Assembly: GCA_032622095.1 (NCBI GenBank)
Contig: CP136068.1
Span: 125,059,989 to 125,123,988, forward strand
Source: Siphonodentalium dalli
Taxonomy: Eukaryota > Mollusca > Scaphopoda > Gadilida > Siphonodentaliidae
Direction of reading: 5' to 3'
Length of the DNA stretch: 64,000 bases
Below the pieces are notes generated by a model. The model did no database searches and was not told the origin of the DNA. It saw only the letters and a program-made list of their open reading frames with translations. Made by a program: the position numbers and the translations under genes. Shown here one piece after another: positions 13,068 through 25,246 of this stretch (the stretch's first letter is position 1; each line of letters begins with the position of its first letter).

Positions 13068-13464
13068 CTATAAATAGTAATTTTGTTGTCCCGATCGTAG
13101 GTCGGTAACGGTCGGGCCAAAAAACTAACAAGTGGTATATTCGGGTCCGCATCACTCTTCCCATTCGGAACGCGCTATACAAAGTTTTCGACCGATTTAC
13201 AAAATGGAGACTATGACATGTATGTTTGGTCGCAATCGGAGAGAATTTATTTTTTACGACTTTGAACACCCCTCCCCAACTCCCCGGATAATAATCGGAC
13301 AACGTCCATTTTGTAGAACTGAATTACGTTGAAGTAGCTCTACATGATAACATTTGCCCCGTTCCGCTGCATCAAATGCGTTCCAGATATACTCTACAAT
13401 TGTCGATAAATGTGAGAGGCCGGTTTAAGGGCCATAACTCCATCAATCAAGCACGGACAAAATT

Positions 13465-13610
13465 CTCTTTTGGCACGTTTGAGAGATCCTGTGTGTCTTT
13501 TGGCACATTTACGAGATCCTTGGTGTCTTTTGGCACGTTTGATATTGATATGCTGTGTGTCTTTTTGCACGTTTGAGAGATCCTGTGTGTCTTTTGGCAC
13601 GTTTATGAGA
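13465..13610 (+). repeat. Minisatellite, about 31-bp unit
   Basis: Four to five imperfect units contain TCTTTTGGCACGTTTGAGAG followed by ATCCTGTGTG. One unit is disrupted by a TGATATTGATATGC insertion. The array ends in a short TATATATA run. Confidence 0.75.
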
Positions 13611-13999
13611 TATATATATGATTTTGTGACGTCACCAATTATTATCTAATACGACGAAGCTGTTATGAATTTCGCGACCACTTTTGTCGCACAGTAGATC
13701 GGTGCTTAAGTCATTAATGTCGTAATCGGAAAATCTTGTTACTGTGTCTTTTTATTACTGGTACTGCAAATGAGAATTGTGAACATTGAATTGCAAAGTA
13801 AGTTCATTCGTAGCGTTAGTTTACCGTTTATTGAGAAAATAAAACACAACAAATAACGACACTATAGTAACTACAATCTACACACATCGGGGCGAGTGAA
13901 AAGTTATCGAAATTCCTGATGTGAAATATAACAAGAAAACTAAGATGCATGCATCAGGTCGGCCGTGAACTATCTACCATAGAATTGTTGTAGCTATCG

Positions 14000-14345
14000 A
14001 TTATACATTTTGAAACACCTGTCTGTATGTATGTGTGTATGCGTGAATGCATGTGTGTATGTGTTATAGACTCTAACACTGCTCGAATTTGGTATTTAAC
14101 GTGTCAACTTGACCTCGCTCATAGGCATGTTTCTGGACCTTGACCGATCCGACTAAAAATTTGTGTGTAGGACTACTTCGATCCCGGGAGCAATATGGAC
14201 GGGTCCAATTTCACGTGGGACCATGTTCTCGAACGTGCTGATATAGGCATGTTTCTGGACCAATTGAACAATAGTTTGGCCAGACGCTGTATATACTGGG
14301 TACTGTCCAGATGGAGGCGATCACAAAAAAATCCCTAACTAGCCC
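14000..14345 (+). mobile_element. Non-autonomous repeat, possibly Helitron-like, copy 1
   Basis: It shares long blocks with 62530-62845: a GTCTGTATGTATGT leader, ATAGGCATGTTTCTGGACC, GATCCCGGGA-CAATAT, CCAGACGCTGTATAT, and an end reading CGAAGTCG-GTACATCAG then CTAG before T. A CTRR end next to a T resembles a Helitron 3' terminus, but no clear terminal hairpin or TC start could be verified. The two copies prove it is dispersed. The class is inference. Confidence 0.6.
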
Positions 14346-14369
14346 GAACGAAGTCGAGTACATCAGCTA

Positions 14370-14872
14370 GTTTAATATATATTTTGGACATTTGTCTGTC
14401 TGTTTGTCTGTTAGCTATGGCCGGGAAAACTGCCGGACAGATTTGACGAAATTTGATACCTAGGGGAAATTATTTCCAGGGAGTATTTTGGACGGGTCAA
14501 ATCTTGATCCCGACCTGACTTTGACATTCAAAAAGATCAATTCAAGGTCATATCTGGTAAAACGGAAGTATTTCAACGAAATTTGATACCTACTGTTACT
14601 TTTGTCCCAGGAGTGTTTCGGGTGGGTCAAATCATGACCCTGACCTGATCTTGACATTCAAAATTGTCAATTCAAGGTCAAATCGGGTATAAAGCCGGGC
14701 GGATTTCGACGGGTACTTTTGTCGTGACTTTTGTTCGGGGAGTGTTTTGGACGGGTCAAATCGTGACCCCGACATGACCTTCACCTTTAAAATAGTCAAT
14801 TCAAGGTTAAATCGCGCATTTCTCCGAAAATCAGAGGGGAACATCCCGGACGAAGTGGGGTCCACGAGCTAC
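14370..14872 (+). repeat. Repeat with three tandem internal units of about 130 bp
   Basis: After a GTCTGTCTGTTTGTCTG leader like that of the adjacent repeat, a unit recurs three times. Its core is GACGGGTCAAATC-TGA-CC, CCGACCTGACTTTGACATTC and GTCAATTCAAGGT. It ends in CCCGGACGAAG and CGAGCTAC, similar to the end of the 14000-14345 repeat. It is probably a related non-autonomous element with internal tandem expansion. Confidence 0.6.
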
Positions 14873-14879
14873 TATTATA

Positions 14880-16310
14880 TATTTCTAGATTTAGTTACAA
14901 ACTAAATACCTGTATATTGTACAAAGAAATGTTTGACAAATATATCTGTATCAATATTACCATACGGGTCATTAAAATAGATACGACGAAACAAATTTTG
15001 AAGGGTGCATGTATAAGGTAAATTTTTATATTTCAAATGATGACAGGAATGCAGAAAGTTGAAGTACCTACGTAATACTGGCTATCCGCATGAAGAGATA
15101 TACATGTATATAAAAACCAGATGAGGGATATGTCTGTACAGTTGCTAAACAATTCAGTCATGCAAAAGAGGATCAAAGAGTAAGATACCAAATTGCTGCC
15201 TGTGGTAATGTTTTTTAACGAAATTCGGGAAAATTAGATTACTCTCACCCTGGTTATCCAGAAGATAATTGTGGAATCTGATGACGATCGGACAAGGGTG
15301 TCGTCTGTAGGATCACCAAATTATTTAGCCATAAAAATAGTAAAATTGAAGATCACCGCTGGCAGTGATGTCTTCACAAGGACAGTTTGAGAACAAAATA
15401 TGGCTCACATCTAGCGGTGACCCAAAATATCCACATAAGAAAAAGTTCTCCAATAAAAGCTGGCTGCAGGGTGCGCCAATTGATTCAAATTCGAAATTTA
15501 GCAGGGTGTACTGCTTGTGGCCATGTTTTCCCCGCAAATTTGATAGACTGATGGACAAAACCACTGAATCCGTTGAATCAATATACATGTATACATGGAT
15601 TAATTTATATGCATTGTTATACACAGTACTGGTATATAAAGGTACTGAAAATAACTATATTACTAGTTTACACAAAATAAACCATATATCATGGCTATGG
15701 GTTCTAATATCCGAACATGACAGCTGAGAACTTGGTGTGAAATAAAGAGTGGTGGTTTCTCAAGCATATCTAACCCTCCACGTTAGAAACATGCCATTAA
15801 ATGTCATAAGTATAATCTAGCTTGAGGACAGAAGTGATCCATAAAACCCCCCTTAATTCAACCAGGTCCTCGCGCGATGTATGATCGATCACATGATGAT
15901 CTAGGGGGATTAGAATTGATGTATAACAACAGCACTGCATGTAAATATAAAATAAAATAGTGCTACATCTTATTACAGATTATTGCCATATATAATCAGT
16001 GATTATACAGACAGTCTGACAAAATAAAGTTTCAGTGACACTCTATCCGAATAGGGGAATAATTTCATCTGTTACAGTCAATGGAGCAATTATGAATCTG
16101 GAAAGGTGAAATTTCTAAGTAATACTAGATATCGACATGACGCGATAAAATATAACGTAAATGCAATATGGCCGCTGGCGACCATTTTTTCCTATGAAAT
16201 TAAAAAAATATTTGATAGCTCTCATCTGATAGATCAATATCAAGATAAATATGAAGTTTGGTGATGATCGGATGAGTGAAGTGGACTGTGGTCTGTGCTA
16301 AACGGTTTAG
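14880..16310. other. Intergenic or intronic sequence, no gene seen
   Basis: The 120-codon frame at 15365-15727 has no recognised domain and no supporting splice context. The rest is AT-rich sequence with no feature I can support. Confidence 0.4.
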
Positions 16311-16312
16311 TA

Positions 16313-16605
16313 ATGCTTAAAAAGATTCTTACCTTAATATTTTTATGTTCACTTTATAAACTTCACTGAGTCATCTTTGTCATGTATTGAGTTTGATATC
16401 TTTTGTTAACAGTTTATAAATCATGTATGTCTCATGTTTGTTATTTTAATTTATGTGTTTATTATCATTAAATAAAGTTGCATTCCTTAAAAAGATTCTT
16501 ACCTCAATGTTTTTATGTTCACTTTATAAACTCCACTGAGTCATCTTTGTCATGTATTGAATTTGATATCTTTTGTTAACAGTTTATAAATTATGTATGT
16601 CTCGT
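16313..16605 (+). repeat. Tandem duplication, period 170 bp
   Basis: AAAGATTCTTACCT starts at 16321 and again at 16491, and the following about 115 bases (TTTTTATGTTCACTTTATAAA, CACTGAGTCATCTTTGTCATG) are nearly identical. The second copy stops near 16605. The high identity implies a recent duplication. Confidence 0.85.
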
Positions 16606-16609
16606 GTTC

Positions 16610-18220
16610 TTTATAAAATCAACAAATTTGTAAATTTAAAAACAATTCAAACGTTGTTGTATTCCATGTCCCAGCCCGGACATATACACCAAATTTCAAT
16701 AATATTCATTGAGAAACAACGGACCAAACGCTATATAACACCCGTATACATCTTTTATTCCGAATCGGACTCGGGTACATGTTATAGTAGGTACCGAATT
16801 GACACACGTCGACTGGGCGAGTTGGCCATGGGGCGATTAGGCCGATTCCGGCACATTCTATAATTTACCGTATGTATCCGTTTACGCGTAGTTTACTTTA
16901 GAAAGTTCCGCAATTAATACCGTAAATAGAGCGACCTTATTTGACAGAGAATGCCTCTGTTATTGATTATCAAGTTGCTGTACATTAAAAACGACAAATT
17001 CACATGCTCGTTCAAGCGCAGTAGTCTATTTTCCCCATGTTAAAGGACATCCACAAATACTAAATAACGCTAACCTACTGCCGAATGTTTGACACGACAA
17101 CTGTTAACATATTTGGGCTGAATTCATCTGACGCGGTATTATTCCTCAAAATAAACAACAAAACCATCGTTACTTGGAAATGTAGTTTGGGCTAACATTT
17201 ACATAAATCCTCCAGATCAATTATCCGACACACACGTCAAATGAAAAAGTCACATGAAGTAACCGGCCAAATTGGCCGAAATAAGAATGTCATCACGAAT
17301 TTACCATTCTACTGTGCGAAGGTGGGCATTTAATGTACATCACTTGGTACGGTGCGGTACTTTGCGAAACGAAATAACTTATATCTAATAAGGAATTAAT
17401 TGTTATCATAGACTATATAGTACATACATGCATGTGATAATCCATAAATATACTATTTTCTGGATTCGAAAGGAAACGTTCAGACGATTCAGGCGAATTC
17501 GGTCAATGGGGAAAGTTACACGATGACGTTGTTGATTTTCGTTGAAATCGACACGATGTCAACTTTGAATGAAATGAACAGCTATGAAATGGACACGCTT
17601 CTCGGTATAGTATATCCACTGTAGTGCTCACCCAGCGTAAAGAAAAGAAATAAATTGGTTAAATTCATTAAAGATGTTTCCGTCCCCCTCTCGACAAGGT
17701 ATAACTATTTTATCTATGATGTTGGTACTAGTAGTTTATAACCATGAATAGTCTAGCTGTGGATCAAGACTATCCGGAAGAACGATTTGCCTAATTTATA
17801 CTCGAAATAACGATTGGGGTCTATTCATTCGACGAACCCAGGAAATATAGCCGTATGTAATCGTATTTGGAGGGAATACCAGATAATCGATAAACTGTTT
17901 TTGATAAAAAAAAAAAAAAAAAAAAAACAACAATCAGCTACCCCCATACGAGTGGTTTTGGTTTGGTTCGTTAATAACGCTAGCGTATGATTATATTAAC
18001 ATTTAGGGTGAGCAATGAATACTGAATGCAGCAAGTGACCGGCTCAGTCGCTGACTGGTAAACAATATCTGCTAATAATTATTTGATTCACAGCTGTGAA
18101 AAGGTCAATTAGATATATATCACCGGGAATATAGTAGCCGGTGCGATCAAACCCATACTGCAGTATAGAACGCTGCGACGAATTGTCTGAAAACCGCCAG
18201 GAAATTTACCAGTGTAAACA
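16610..18220. other. Non-coding stretch with a 22-base poly-A
   Basis: No gene was recognised. A run of 22 A at 17906-17927 may mark the 3' end of an old retrotransposed copy or be a simple repeat. No flanking duplication was found. Confidence 0.4.
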
Positions 18221-18224
18221 TATC

Positions 18225-18446
18225 TTAACCCCTTCATGAAGGGAGCTGCACTGGTGCATCATTAAAGACCATGTGCCAGTGCATATTCTTATATATGCGA
18301 GTCTCCAATTAGGAGCATCACATATATATAAGAGAATGCACCAGCTTACAATATCAAGGTAAATATTGTTAGGCGCATATATAAGAGAATGCATTGGCAC
18401 AGGGTTTTAGCAAAATTTCAGGAAGCTTAAGTCATGAAAGGGGTGT
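18225..18446. mobile_element. Diverged MITE relative with TTAACCCCTTCATGAAG end
   Basis: The left end TTAACCCCTTCATGAAG pairs with TCATGAAAGGGGT on the right. Inside are palindromic arms (TTCTTATATATGCGAG and TATATAAGAGAATGCA) and a final ATAAGAGAATGCATTGGC. These are shared with the TTAA-flanked MITEs at 20470, 24863 and 29859. The right TTAA is not preserved, so it is an older or related subfamily. Confidence 0.55.
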
Positions 18447-18918
18447 GGCTATAGGGTCTGCGCTGTGGTCGGGTTGTGGGTATCAACCTTGGAATTGTTC
18501 AACTGCATGCCGTCGAGCCCAACCAAATTCAAAAGTTCGAGATATTCCAGGTGTACACCTTTGAGTTAGAATTTCCCAACTGATAACTTAAGCTTTCCGA
18601 CTGGTGGAAATGTTCAACCTGATACACCCTAATGTTCGAAACTTTCATCTCATTGCCATGTCAGTCCAAAAAGGCAAACTATGAGAACAAGTTCAATCTA
18701 TTGTGGGCTGGAATTTCCAACTAATGTTGTTTCAAGCATATTTCCAAATGTTGAACATTTTGACCAACCCCATACTCCGTCAGCACGTACCTGTAGGTCT
18801 TTCTATCGTTTTTAGAGGTACTAGGAGAAGTATCCCCCTGTTACATGTAACTGGTGAAAATGATATCATTGTTCTCAACAACTCAATATTTTGTCTTGAT
18901 CATTCCATTCCATTTCAG

Positions 18919-19092
18919 AATGTCCCAATGATTACATGTTTGATCTCGCGACAAACGTTTGCTTCCGAGTTGTCTTGGCAAGTGTTCTTCATCGAGACGC
19001 ACTGGCAGCATGTCAAAATCGTGGTGGACATCTCATCAGGGTGCGTAACATGCAGATATGGAGCATGCTTGTCAATGAACTCAGCAAACCTG
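18919..19092 (+). CDS. C-type lectin-like domain, N-terminal exon
   Basis: After an acceptor-like CATTTCAG, the frame reads CPNDYMFDLATNVCF, then HRDALAACQNRGGHLIRV and IWSMLVNELSKP. This is the classic first half of a long-form C-type lectin-like domain: the extra N-terminal Cys pair, then the alpha-1 helix with the first conserved Cys and GGHL. It runs into a GTTAGT donor at 19093. The exon starts with two bases and ends with one base of a codon. The lectin exon at 25836 begins with exactly two bases, so the splice restores frame (GAG, Glu). The product would be a secreted lectin-like protein. Confidence 0.75.
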
Positions 19093-19868
19093 GTTAGTGT
19101 AAACAAATGTATTATCTCTTCTTCAGATGTTAATACCCCAATTCTCGAGGAAAAATTTGCGGGGAGCGGTATATACTGGATATGTGTCCGAGGATATATC
19201 TCAGTCATAGGTTATTGGGTCCGAATGAAATCTGGCATTGATGCTCATCACAACTGCTTTAAAAATTGTGCATAATGACGTTTCCCGTTCTATAGAGTTA
19301 CCTTTCTTTGTAACACTTTCGACTGTACATGGTGTGAGTATGGTTAACCCTATATGAGGGGTCATTGCCCTGGCCTGATGATGGGATCAACAACTCTGAG
19401 GTGAATGATATAGGTCATTGACTCTAGAATTCACTGCTTTCATCAAAACAAGTTTATTTGTCTACCTGCTTGATGGGAGCGGTGGACACGTGTTCCAATC
19501 AAATCACGACATCTGGAGGCCAGGGAGTTTCCTCAGCGCATATATACTGGACAGAGCCCAGGCGCTCGGGCGCTTGTTTCTGAACGCACTCTTGATCCGA
19601 ACGTATACTAGGAGAAGGTGTTAGTATGTGATTCTCCGTGACTACCTGCGATGATGTTAACTTGTAAATATTTGTATGAATAAATATCACCAACATGTTC
19701 TCAGAGTTGCCAACTTAGTGTAAAAGAACCTGGGGAGTATTACACAGTTGCACAGTTGAAAATAGACATATCATAAACAACATAATAACAAAAGCAAATA
19801 GTTAATATATAATACGGATAATGACACCTTTGCAATTATCAACTACTGAGCTGTTTTCTACGAATGAA

Positions 19869-20191
19869 GGGGAGCCTCGGTGGCTCAATCGGTTAGGGGT
19901 ACCACTCCAAGCCGTTTCGCCCTCCAGCGCTGGCGACAAGGGTTCAAATCCACATGTTTCCATCGTGGACTTCGTAACTCGAAATCGTTATCTGGTGGAG
20001 TTGTCAGTTACTCGCCGATGGCCGGTGGTTTGCCGCACATGGTTGACGAGTTTATCAGCCATTGAAATCACTGTTAGATTAGTCGCAAGTGTGCGGATTT
20101 CCTCCACCACTAAAACTGGCAATGCCGTGATATGGCCTTAGTGGATAAAGCGACAATAAAACCCCAATCAATCAATCAATCAATCAATCAA
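19869..20191 (+). mobile_element. tRNA-derived SINE with CAAT-repeat tail and 12-bp target duplication
   Basis: The head contains a Pol III A box (TGGCTCAATCGGTTAGG) and a near-perfect B box (GGTTCAAATCC). The 3' end reads GGATAAAGCGACAATAAAA followed by a CAAT tandem tail. It is bounded by TCTACGAATGAA (19857-19868) and TCTCCGAATGAA (20192-20203), a 12-bp target duplication with one mismatch. It belongs to a different SINE family from those at 1045 and 30727. It lies in the inferred intron between the two lectin exons. Confidence 0.88.
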
Positions 20192-20469
20192 TCTCCGAAT
20201 GAAAAATAGCCGGATTTTTCACACATAAGCATCGATGTAGGCATCGCATTGAATACTCACACGAAGTCCAGTGAAATATTCTCGTGCTTCTTATATATGG
20301 GTTAGGATTCAATAGACCATAGGACGAGTAATGAAAATGTGATTTTCTGCTACAATCACCCGGGCACTAAACACATTTTGTCTTATTTTGTATAACATAC
20401 ATAGGAGGTTTGAAATGTAAAATGTCCCCAGCGCGGGAAATGCAGTTTATGTCAGATCACCACCAAAGG

Positions 20470-20941
20470 TTAACCCTTTACCCAACAGAACGGCCCTGTG
20501 CCAATGCATACTATTATATATGCGAATCGACCATAGGTCGCCTCGCATATATGAGAGAATGCATTGGCTTAACATATTAAAAATGATAAAATTGTCAAAG
20601 AATGTAGAAAAATATTATAAAAATTGTTAAAAAATGTAAGAAAAAATTCTAAAATTGTTAAAGAATGTAAGAAAAAATGGTAAAAAGTGTTAAAAAAAGA
20701 TTTTGTTTAATCCAATGCATTCTTTTATATATGCGAGGCGACCTATGGTCGACTCGCATATATAAGAGAATGCATTGGCACAGGGCATAACTGTAACAAT
20801 CACAATGTGGTCAATGAACCGGTTTCAATGATATCCATATTTGTATGGTGTTATTGAGACAGACCGAAGACATTTTAGGCTGTTGAAGCTCTATTTGGGC
20901 GTTTTGGCCGGTTTTGGCTGTTTTGTTGGGTAAAGGGTTAA
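20470..20941. mobile_element. TTAA-flanked MITE with two 69-bp palindromes, copy 1
   Basis: Inverted ends TTAACCCTTTACCCAACA and TGTTGGGTAAAGGGTTAA are each bounded by TTAA, which fits piggyBac-type elements (TTAA targets, CCC-starting ends). There is no coding capacity. Palindromes lie at 20500-20568 and about 20711-20779. Each has arms of the GCCAATGCATTCTCTTATAT type around a three-base centre, and the second is the reverse complement of the first. Between them is A/T-rich filler. Orientation is opposite to the copies at 24863 and 29859. Confidence 0.85.
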
Positions 20942-20984
20942 AACAATTTCCGTCCTCTAGGAGATTTCGTTCCGCCATATTCGG

Positions 20985-21575
20985 AATATAATTGTTTTCA
21001 TCAACAACATGCTACATGGTGGAGTTTAATTTGTTCAAACCATAATATCAGTAATGTGCTTTTTTCGATTTCGGGTATATCGCTAGCAACCGTTACCACC
21101 CCATGTAAGTAAGAGATATATTCCCACACTAACAACTACTATAATTGTTTTCACCAAGGTGCATTTTAATTTGTTAAAACTTACATAATATCAGTCATAT
21201 TTACATTACTTCGATTTCGGGTAATGTACTTAGCAACTGTTAACACACCTGTACATGTAAGTAAGAAATATGGTAATTGTTCAGTCAAGTACACACCAAC
21301 AAAAACTATTATAACTGTTTTGCATCATATCATCCTACATAATTTGTTAAAACTGCCGTCATATGTATATTTTTCGATTTTGGGTATGCCCCTAGCAACC
21401 GTTAGCACCCCTGTAAGTAAGAAATGTGGTAATGTTCGTGTCAGATCCACACTAACAACAACTATTACAGTTGTTTTCATCATAAAATGATACAGTGCGT
21501 AGTTTAGTATGTTAAAACTGCCATAATATAATATTAGTCATATGTGCATTTATTCGATGTCGGAAGGTTGCCTAG
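20985..21575 (+). repeat. Tandem array of a 145-175 bp unit, about 3.5 copies
   Basis: The unit contains CGATTTCGGGTA (near 21067, 21209, 21375, degenerate near 21554), CTAGCAACCGTTA, CTGTAAGTAAGAAAT, ACACTAACAACTA and TTTGTTAAAACT. Copies are clearly diverged. It looks like satellite-type DNA, with no coding content. Confidence 0.8.
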
Positions 21576-21579
21576 AAAC

Positions 21580-22544
21580 AGAAGGACGGACATGTCGCCA
21601 TTGCCCCTATCTGACAAAATTTATGCCGAGTTGAATGCTTGTATTATCTTTTGAACAAGTGTTATACCAAACGCCTGGACTATATCAAATTCAACGGGAA
21701 ATTGAAACAACAAGCACAGAGAGATAAATCTATTTTGTACAGATATTAAAACTTAAATTAGCGAAATTGATATTCAAACTGCTATTAGTATCTCCACATA
21801 AGTATATTTGATGACGATATCTTACATTATGATCGTCTGTCGTGGCTAGTTTGCAATGAAATGTGTTTAGGGGCGTCAACCTGCTTTGTTTAGGCTGAAA
21901 ATATGTTTTAATATTTTGGTGAAGAACTACACACATTTGGTTTACAAAATACACTTTTAATGGAATATGTTTGGGAACATTTTGTATTATGACAGATTAG
22001 ACCCTTTCCCATAAAACATACTGTTCCCGTATTCCCCGAAGAGTTGTAACAAAACTTGTTTCTCGGCGTTTCCGGCGGTTCGTCCTATGGTCTACAAGGA
22101 TATATTCTTCCTTGAATAATACGTATGTGCGTAATTTGTTTTTTTTTCCATTCAATTTATGGTCGTCGAATATATCATGTTTAAATTGTGATATGTGTTC
22201 TTGTTTAACTTCACGACCAACTGCCTCTTATTTTGATGTATTAGCAGACAGTGGGACGTAGATAGATGGTCTCCGTTGGGGGTGTCCTAATTAAAATTTC
22301 ATACTGCACTCCCTTCTACCAGACCTAATTTACAAATTGGGGAAAATGCCGTTTCCAATTGTTAAAAAATACTGATAATGTTGAGAGGGAATGAGACACT
22401 CAAACATAGGATATTTAATTTTGGGATAGGGATTTTAGTCAGTCATAGTCGTAGATTTGAAAATATTAAGTGATCGAGCCATCGAGGACGCTGCAATTTT
22501 ATATTGCAGATGGGGAAAAATCGCAGGCGGAGAACAGTGGTAAG
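21580..22544. other. Non-coding stretch, no gene seen
   Basis: No domain or repeat was recognised. It probably belongs to the intron between the two lectin exons. Confidence 0.4.
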
Positions 22545-23099
22545 CTCGCAGACAGGGCTGGGGTAATTGTAATTTGTAATTGTAATTGATTGTAATTAAT
22601 TACATTTTTTCAAGTAATTGCATGTAATTGAGTTTATTCTCAATTACATGTAATTGCAATTGTAATTGGTTAGGATGTAATTGTAATTGTAATTAGGGTT
22701 TAATTTCAATTACTTCAAAATCACAGGTACTTGTTTCTTCTCAAAGTTCTCTTTCATGATTCACCCAATGGTTTCTTCAAATGGTTTTTTTCCCAAAATT
22801 TCAAAGTGTATGACTGGTGACTGGCTATCACTATGTTGTCACAACACTGAGTTTTTATCCACTGTGTCTCAATGGTGAATTCTGTTGACACCTCCTGTTT
22901 GTTTGCTTAAGCATTGGTTAACCTTTTAGTAGGCTTGTTTTGATAAATACAATGAGAAACCAACTTCAAATAATAGACAATATATCACTATAATATATCA
23001 CTCTTATGATAATGTTTCATTATCTCCATCTGATATGGTATATATGCTATGGTAGAAATTCATACCAACCATTGCTAATGCTATGAGCATGTTTACAAA

Positions 23100-23910
23100 A
23101 AATCTGGCAGCATTTTAATTTGCAGAAAGACACATCGTGTCCTATGAAAGCGAAGTGCAAACTTTGCCCAACTACAATATCCAGTTCCAAAAAAGTTACC
23201 TCCAATTTTGTGACACATCTGAAGGTAAGTTTCCATTTCTATGTATTAGCTTTGTTTAATTCCATTGACATATAACTTCAGTCATATGGTGGTATTGGTA
23301 ATTTAATTTATTTTTGTAATTCTTTTTCACCATTTGTACCACGATTGTGGTTTATGTGAATAAACAATTTGATTTGATTTGATTTGATTTGGTATATGCA
23401 TTGTATCTTGTCCCTTCTAATTTGCAACTGAATGACAAAGAGGGGACAAATATCTGCTTCAGTAATCCCCCAATTAGCACTGTCTATTGGAGGCATTGTG
23501 TTACCAATAAGCTGGTGGCCACAAAGGCTATTTAAGATTATGACTCTAATTAACAATCAGAGTGTTGATTATCTCATTGTCCTTTACAATTGGCCTGACT
23601 GTGTGTCTGACTTACTGAGATAGTCTTATTCCCTTAATAATTAAATGATGGATACATGTGTGTTACTAAAATACTCTATTATTTTCATTTTATAGCGAAA
23701 GCATCAAGATGTCTATGAATCAATAGTCACACAGGCACCATCAGCAAGTGATCAACAACCTACTAGGCTCTATCAGTATGCAAAAACATCGGTCAAGAAT
23801 GCGAAAGCATTGAAGATAGTTAGCAAAGTTCATAAATGTCTTATATCATTCCAATTTTTAGAAGATCAACCCCGACTACAAGCTGCCAATGCAACACGCT
23901 GGAATTGCCA
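23100..23910 (+). pseudogene. hAT transposase remnant: BED zinc finger split by an intron
   Basis: The first exon encodes IWQHFNLQK, KAKCKLC, then TSNFVTHLK and stops at 23224 before a GTAAGT donor. After a TTTTATAG acceptor the second exon (23696) reads RKHQDVYES. Spliced, this gives the BED finger C-x2-C...H-x4-H (HLKRKH). Further on, KALKIVSKVHKCLISF and ATRWN resemble the hAT transposase region around the conserved TRWN. A stop and frame loss follow near 23915, and most of the catalytic domain is missing. It is a dead, internally deleted copy. Confidence 0.75.
23290..23392 (+). mobile_element. Likely 3' tail of a LINE or SINE inside the hAT intron
   Basis: CCACGATTGTGGTTTATGTG then AATAAAC followed by a GATTT tandem tail resembles the 3' ends of short truncated non-LTR copies. 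There is no coding part and the 5' limit is unclear. Confidence 0.4.
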
Positions 23911-24862
23911 GCTATAAATCATGATTCGCTCAGTTCTACAAACACCTATACTGGACTCAGTACATTGGCTGCTCTGCACCAAGTGTGCTTCACCATGTAT
24001 TTCATCTTGCTTGTATTAAATTTATGTTTTGTTATCAAATAAAGTTTATATAAATAAAAAGTGTTCCTACATCAATTATGTGCTGAAATGTAATTGTAAT
24101 TGAATTACATTTCAAAGTAATTGTAATTATAATTAATTACATTGTGAAATAGATGTAATGTGAATTGTAATTGTAATTGAAAAATGTTGAAGTAATTGTA
24201 ATTGTAATTAATTACATTCACAAGTAATTGCCCCAAGCCTGCTCACAGACGCTGCAGTGCTGTGATGTTAGTTGAAATTATCTCCGTATAAAGTGCGAAA
24301 ACAAAGCCAAAAAGGCAAAGGGTTATATTTCATTCTCCTCATTATGCAATTATAGATATGACATGTATCTCAAGTATCTAAACTAAAGACTTGGCTATTT
24401 TTTATTTGAACTTGAACAATGCATTATATTCTATATTTTTTATATTTTGTACTCGATTTCTGTACCGATTGCGCAATATCAGCAATTGCTCAATGTGGTC
24501 TGGGCCGAGTGACCCTCTGCTCTATGTTGGCGTAGCATCGGGAAGAAACATTATATAAGTATATAAACACTCCCTTTCCTGCCTCAACTCGATTAAAAGT
24601 ATCTCCTTTTAAGAAGTACAATGGGTTGAATTTATTGTTTGCGCGTGTTACCAAGGACACGCCACGATTTTCCTGGTAAATCAAACATTGCTTTATCGCT
24701 ACGATATGCCTGCGGTCTTGTCGTGAGCGTGTGCAGTGGGGGCTCCACAGTGATTTCCCCCACCTTTTTGCGATGTAAAATCGCAGGAATTACTCCAGTT
24801 TGTAAGAATCTCTAGCTCAATTCGGTTGCATAATGAAGATGAAGCACGCTGTGACGTTCCAT

Positions 24863-25246
24863 TTAACCCTTTACCCAACAAAACGGCCAAAACCGGCCAA
24901 ATAAAGCTTCAACAGCCTAAAATATCTTCGGTCTGTCTCAACAGAACCATACAAATATGGATATCATTGGAACCGGCTCCTTGACCACATTGTGATAGTT
25001 ACAGTTATGCCCTGTGCCAATGCATTCTCTTATATATGCGAGTCGACCATAGGTCGCCTCGCATATATAAGAGAATGCATTGGCCTAAAAAAAATGTTTT
25101 TTAACACTTTTTACCATTTTTTCTTACATTCTTTAACAATTTTATAATTTGTAATGTGTTAAGCCAATGCATTCTCTTATATAGGTCGACTCGCATATGT
25201 AAGAGAATGCATTGGCACAGGGCCCTTCTGTTGGGTAAATGGTTAA
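24863..25246. mobile_element. TTAA-flanked MITE with two palindromes, copy 2
   Basis: It runs from TTAACCCTTTACCCAACA to TGTTGGGTAAATGGTTAA with TTAA at both borders. The first palindrome is at 25016-25084. The second (25163-25216) has lost its central part, leaving a shorter hairpin. The leader carries AAGCTTCAACAGCC and ATCTTCGGTCTGTCTCAA, shared with copies 1 and 3. Confidence 0.85.

Larger units (their letters stand above)
22553..24241 (+). mobile_element. hAT-type DNA transposon, internally deleted, 8-bp target duplication
   Basis: Ends CAGGGCTGGGGTAATTG and (reverse) CAGGCTTGGGGCAATTAC are imperfect inverted repeats starting with CAGG, as in hAT elements. The flanks are CTCGCAGA (22545-22552) and CTCACAGA (24242-24249), an 8-bp target duplication with one mismatch. 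Both subterminal regions (22560-22735 and 24085-24235) are packed with TGTAATTGTAATTA copies on both strands, like the multi-site transposase-binding regions of hAT elements. The interior carries BED-finger and transposase remnants. Confidence 0.9.

Noticed and set aside
18703-19275. 190-codon open frame
   Set aside because: The lectin exon at 18919-19092 uses a different frame with clear domain motifs and splice sites; the long frame is a shadow.
19880-20065. tRNA gene suggested by A and B boxes
   Set aside because: The spacing and tail show a tRNA-derived SINE with a target duplication, and no complete cloverleaf is visible.
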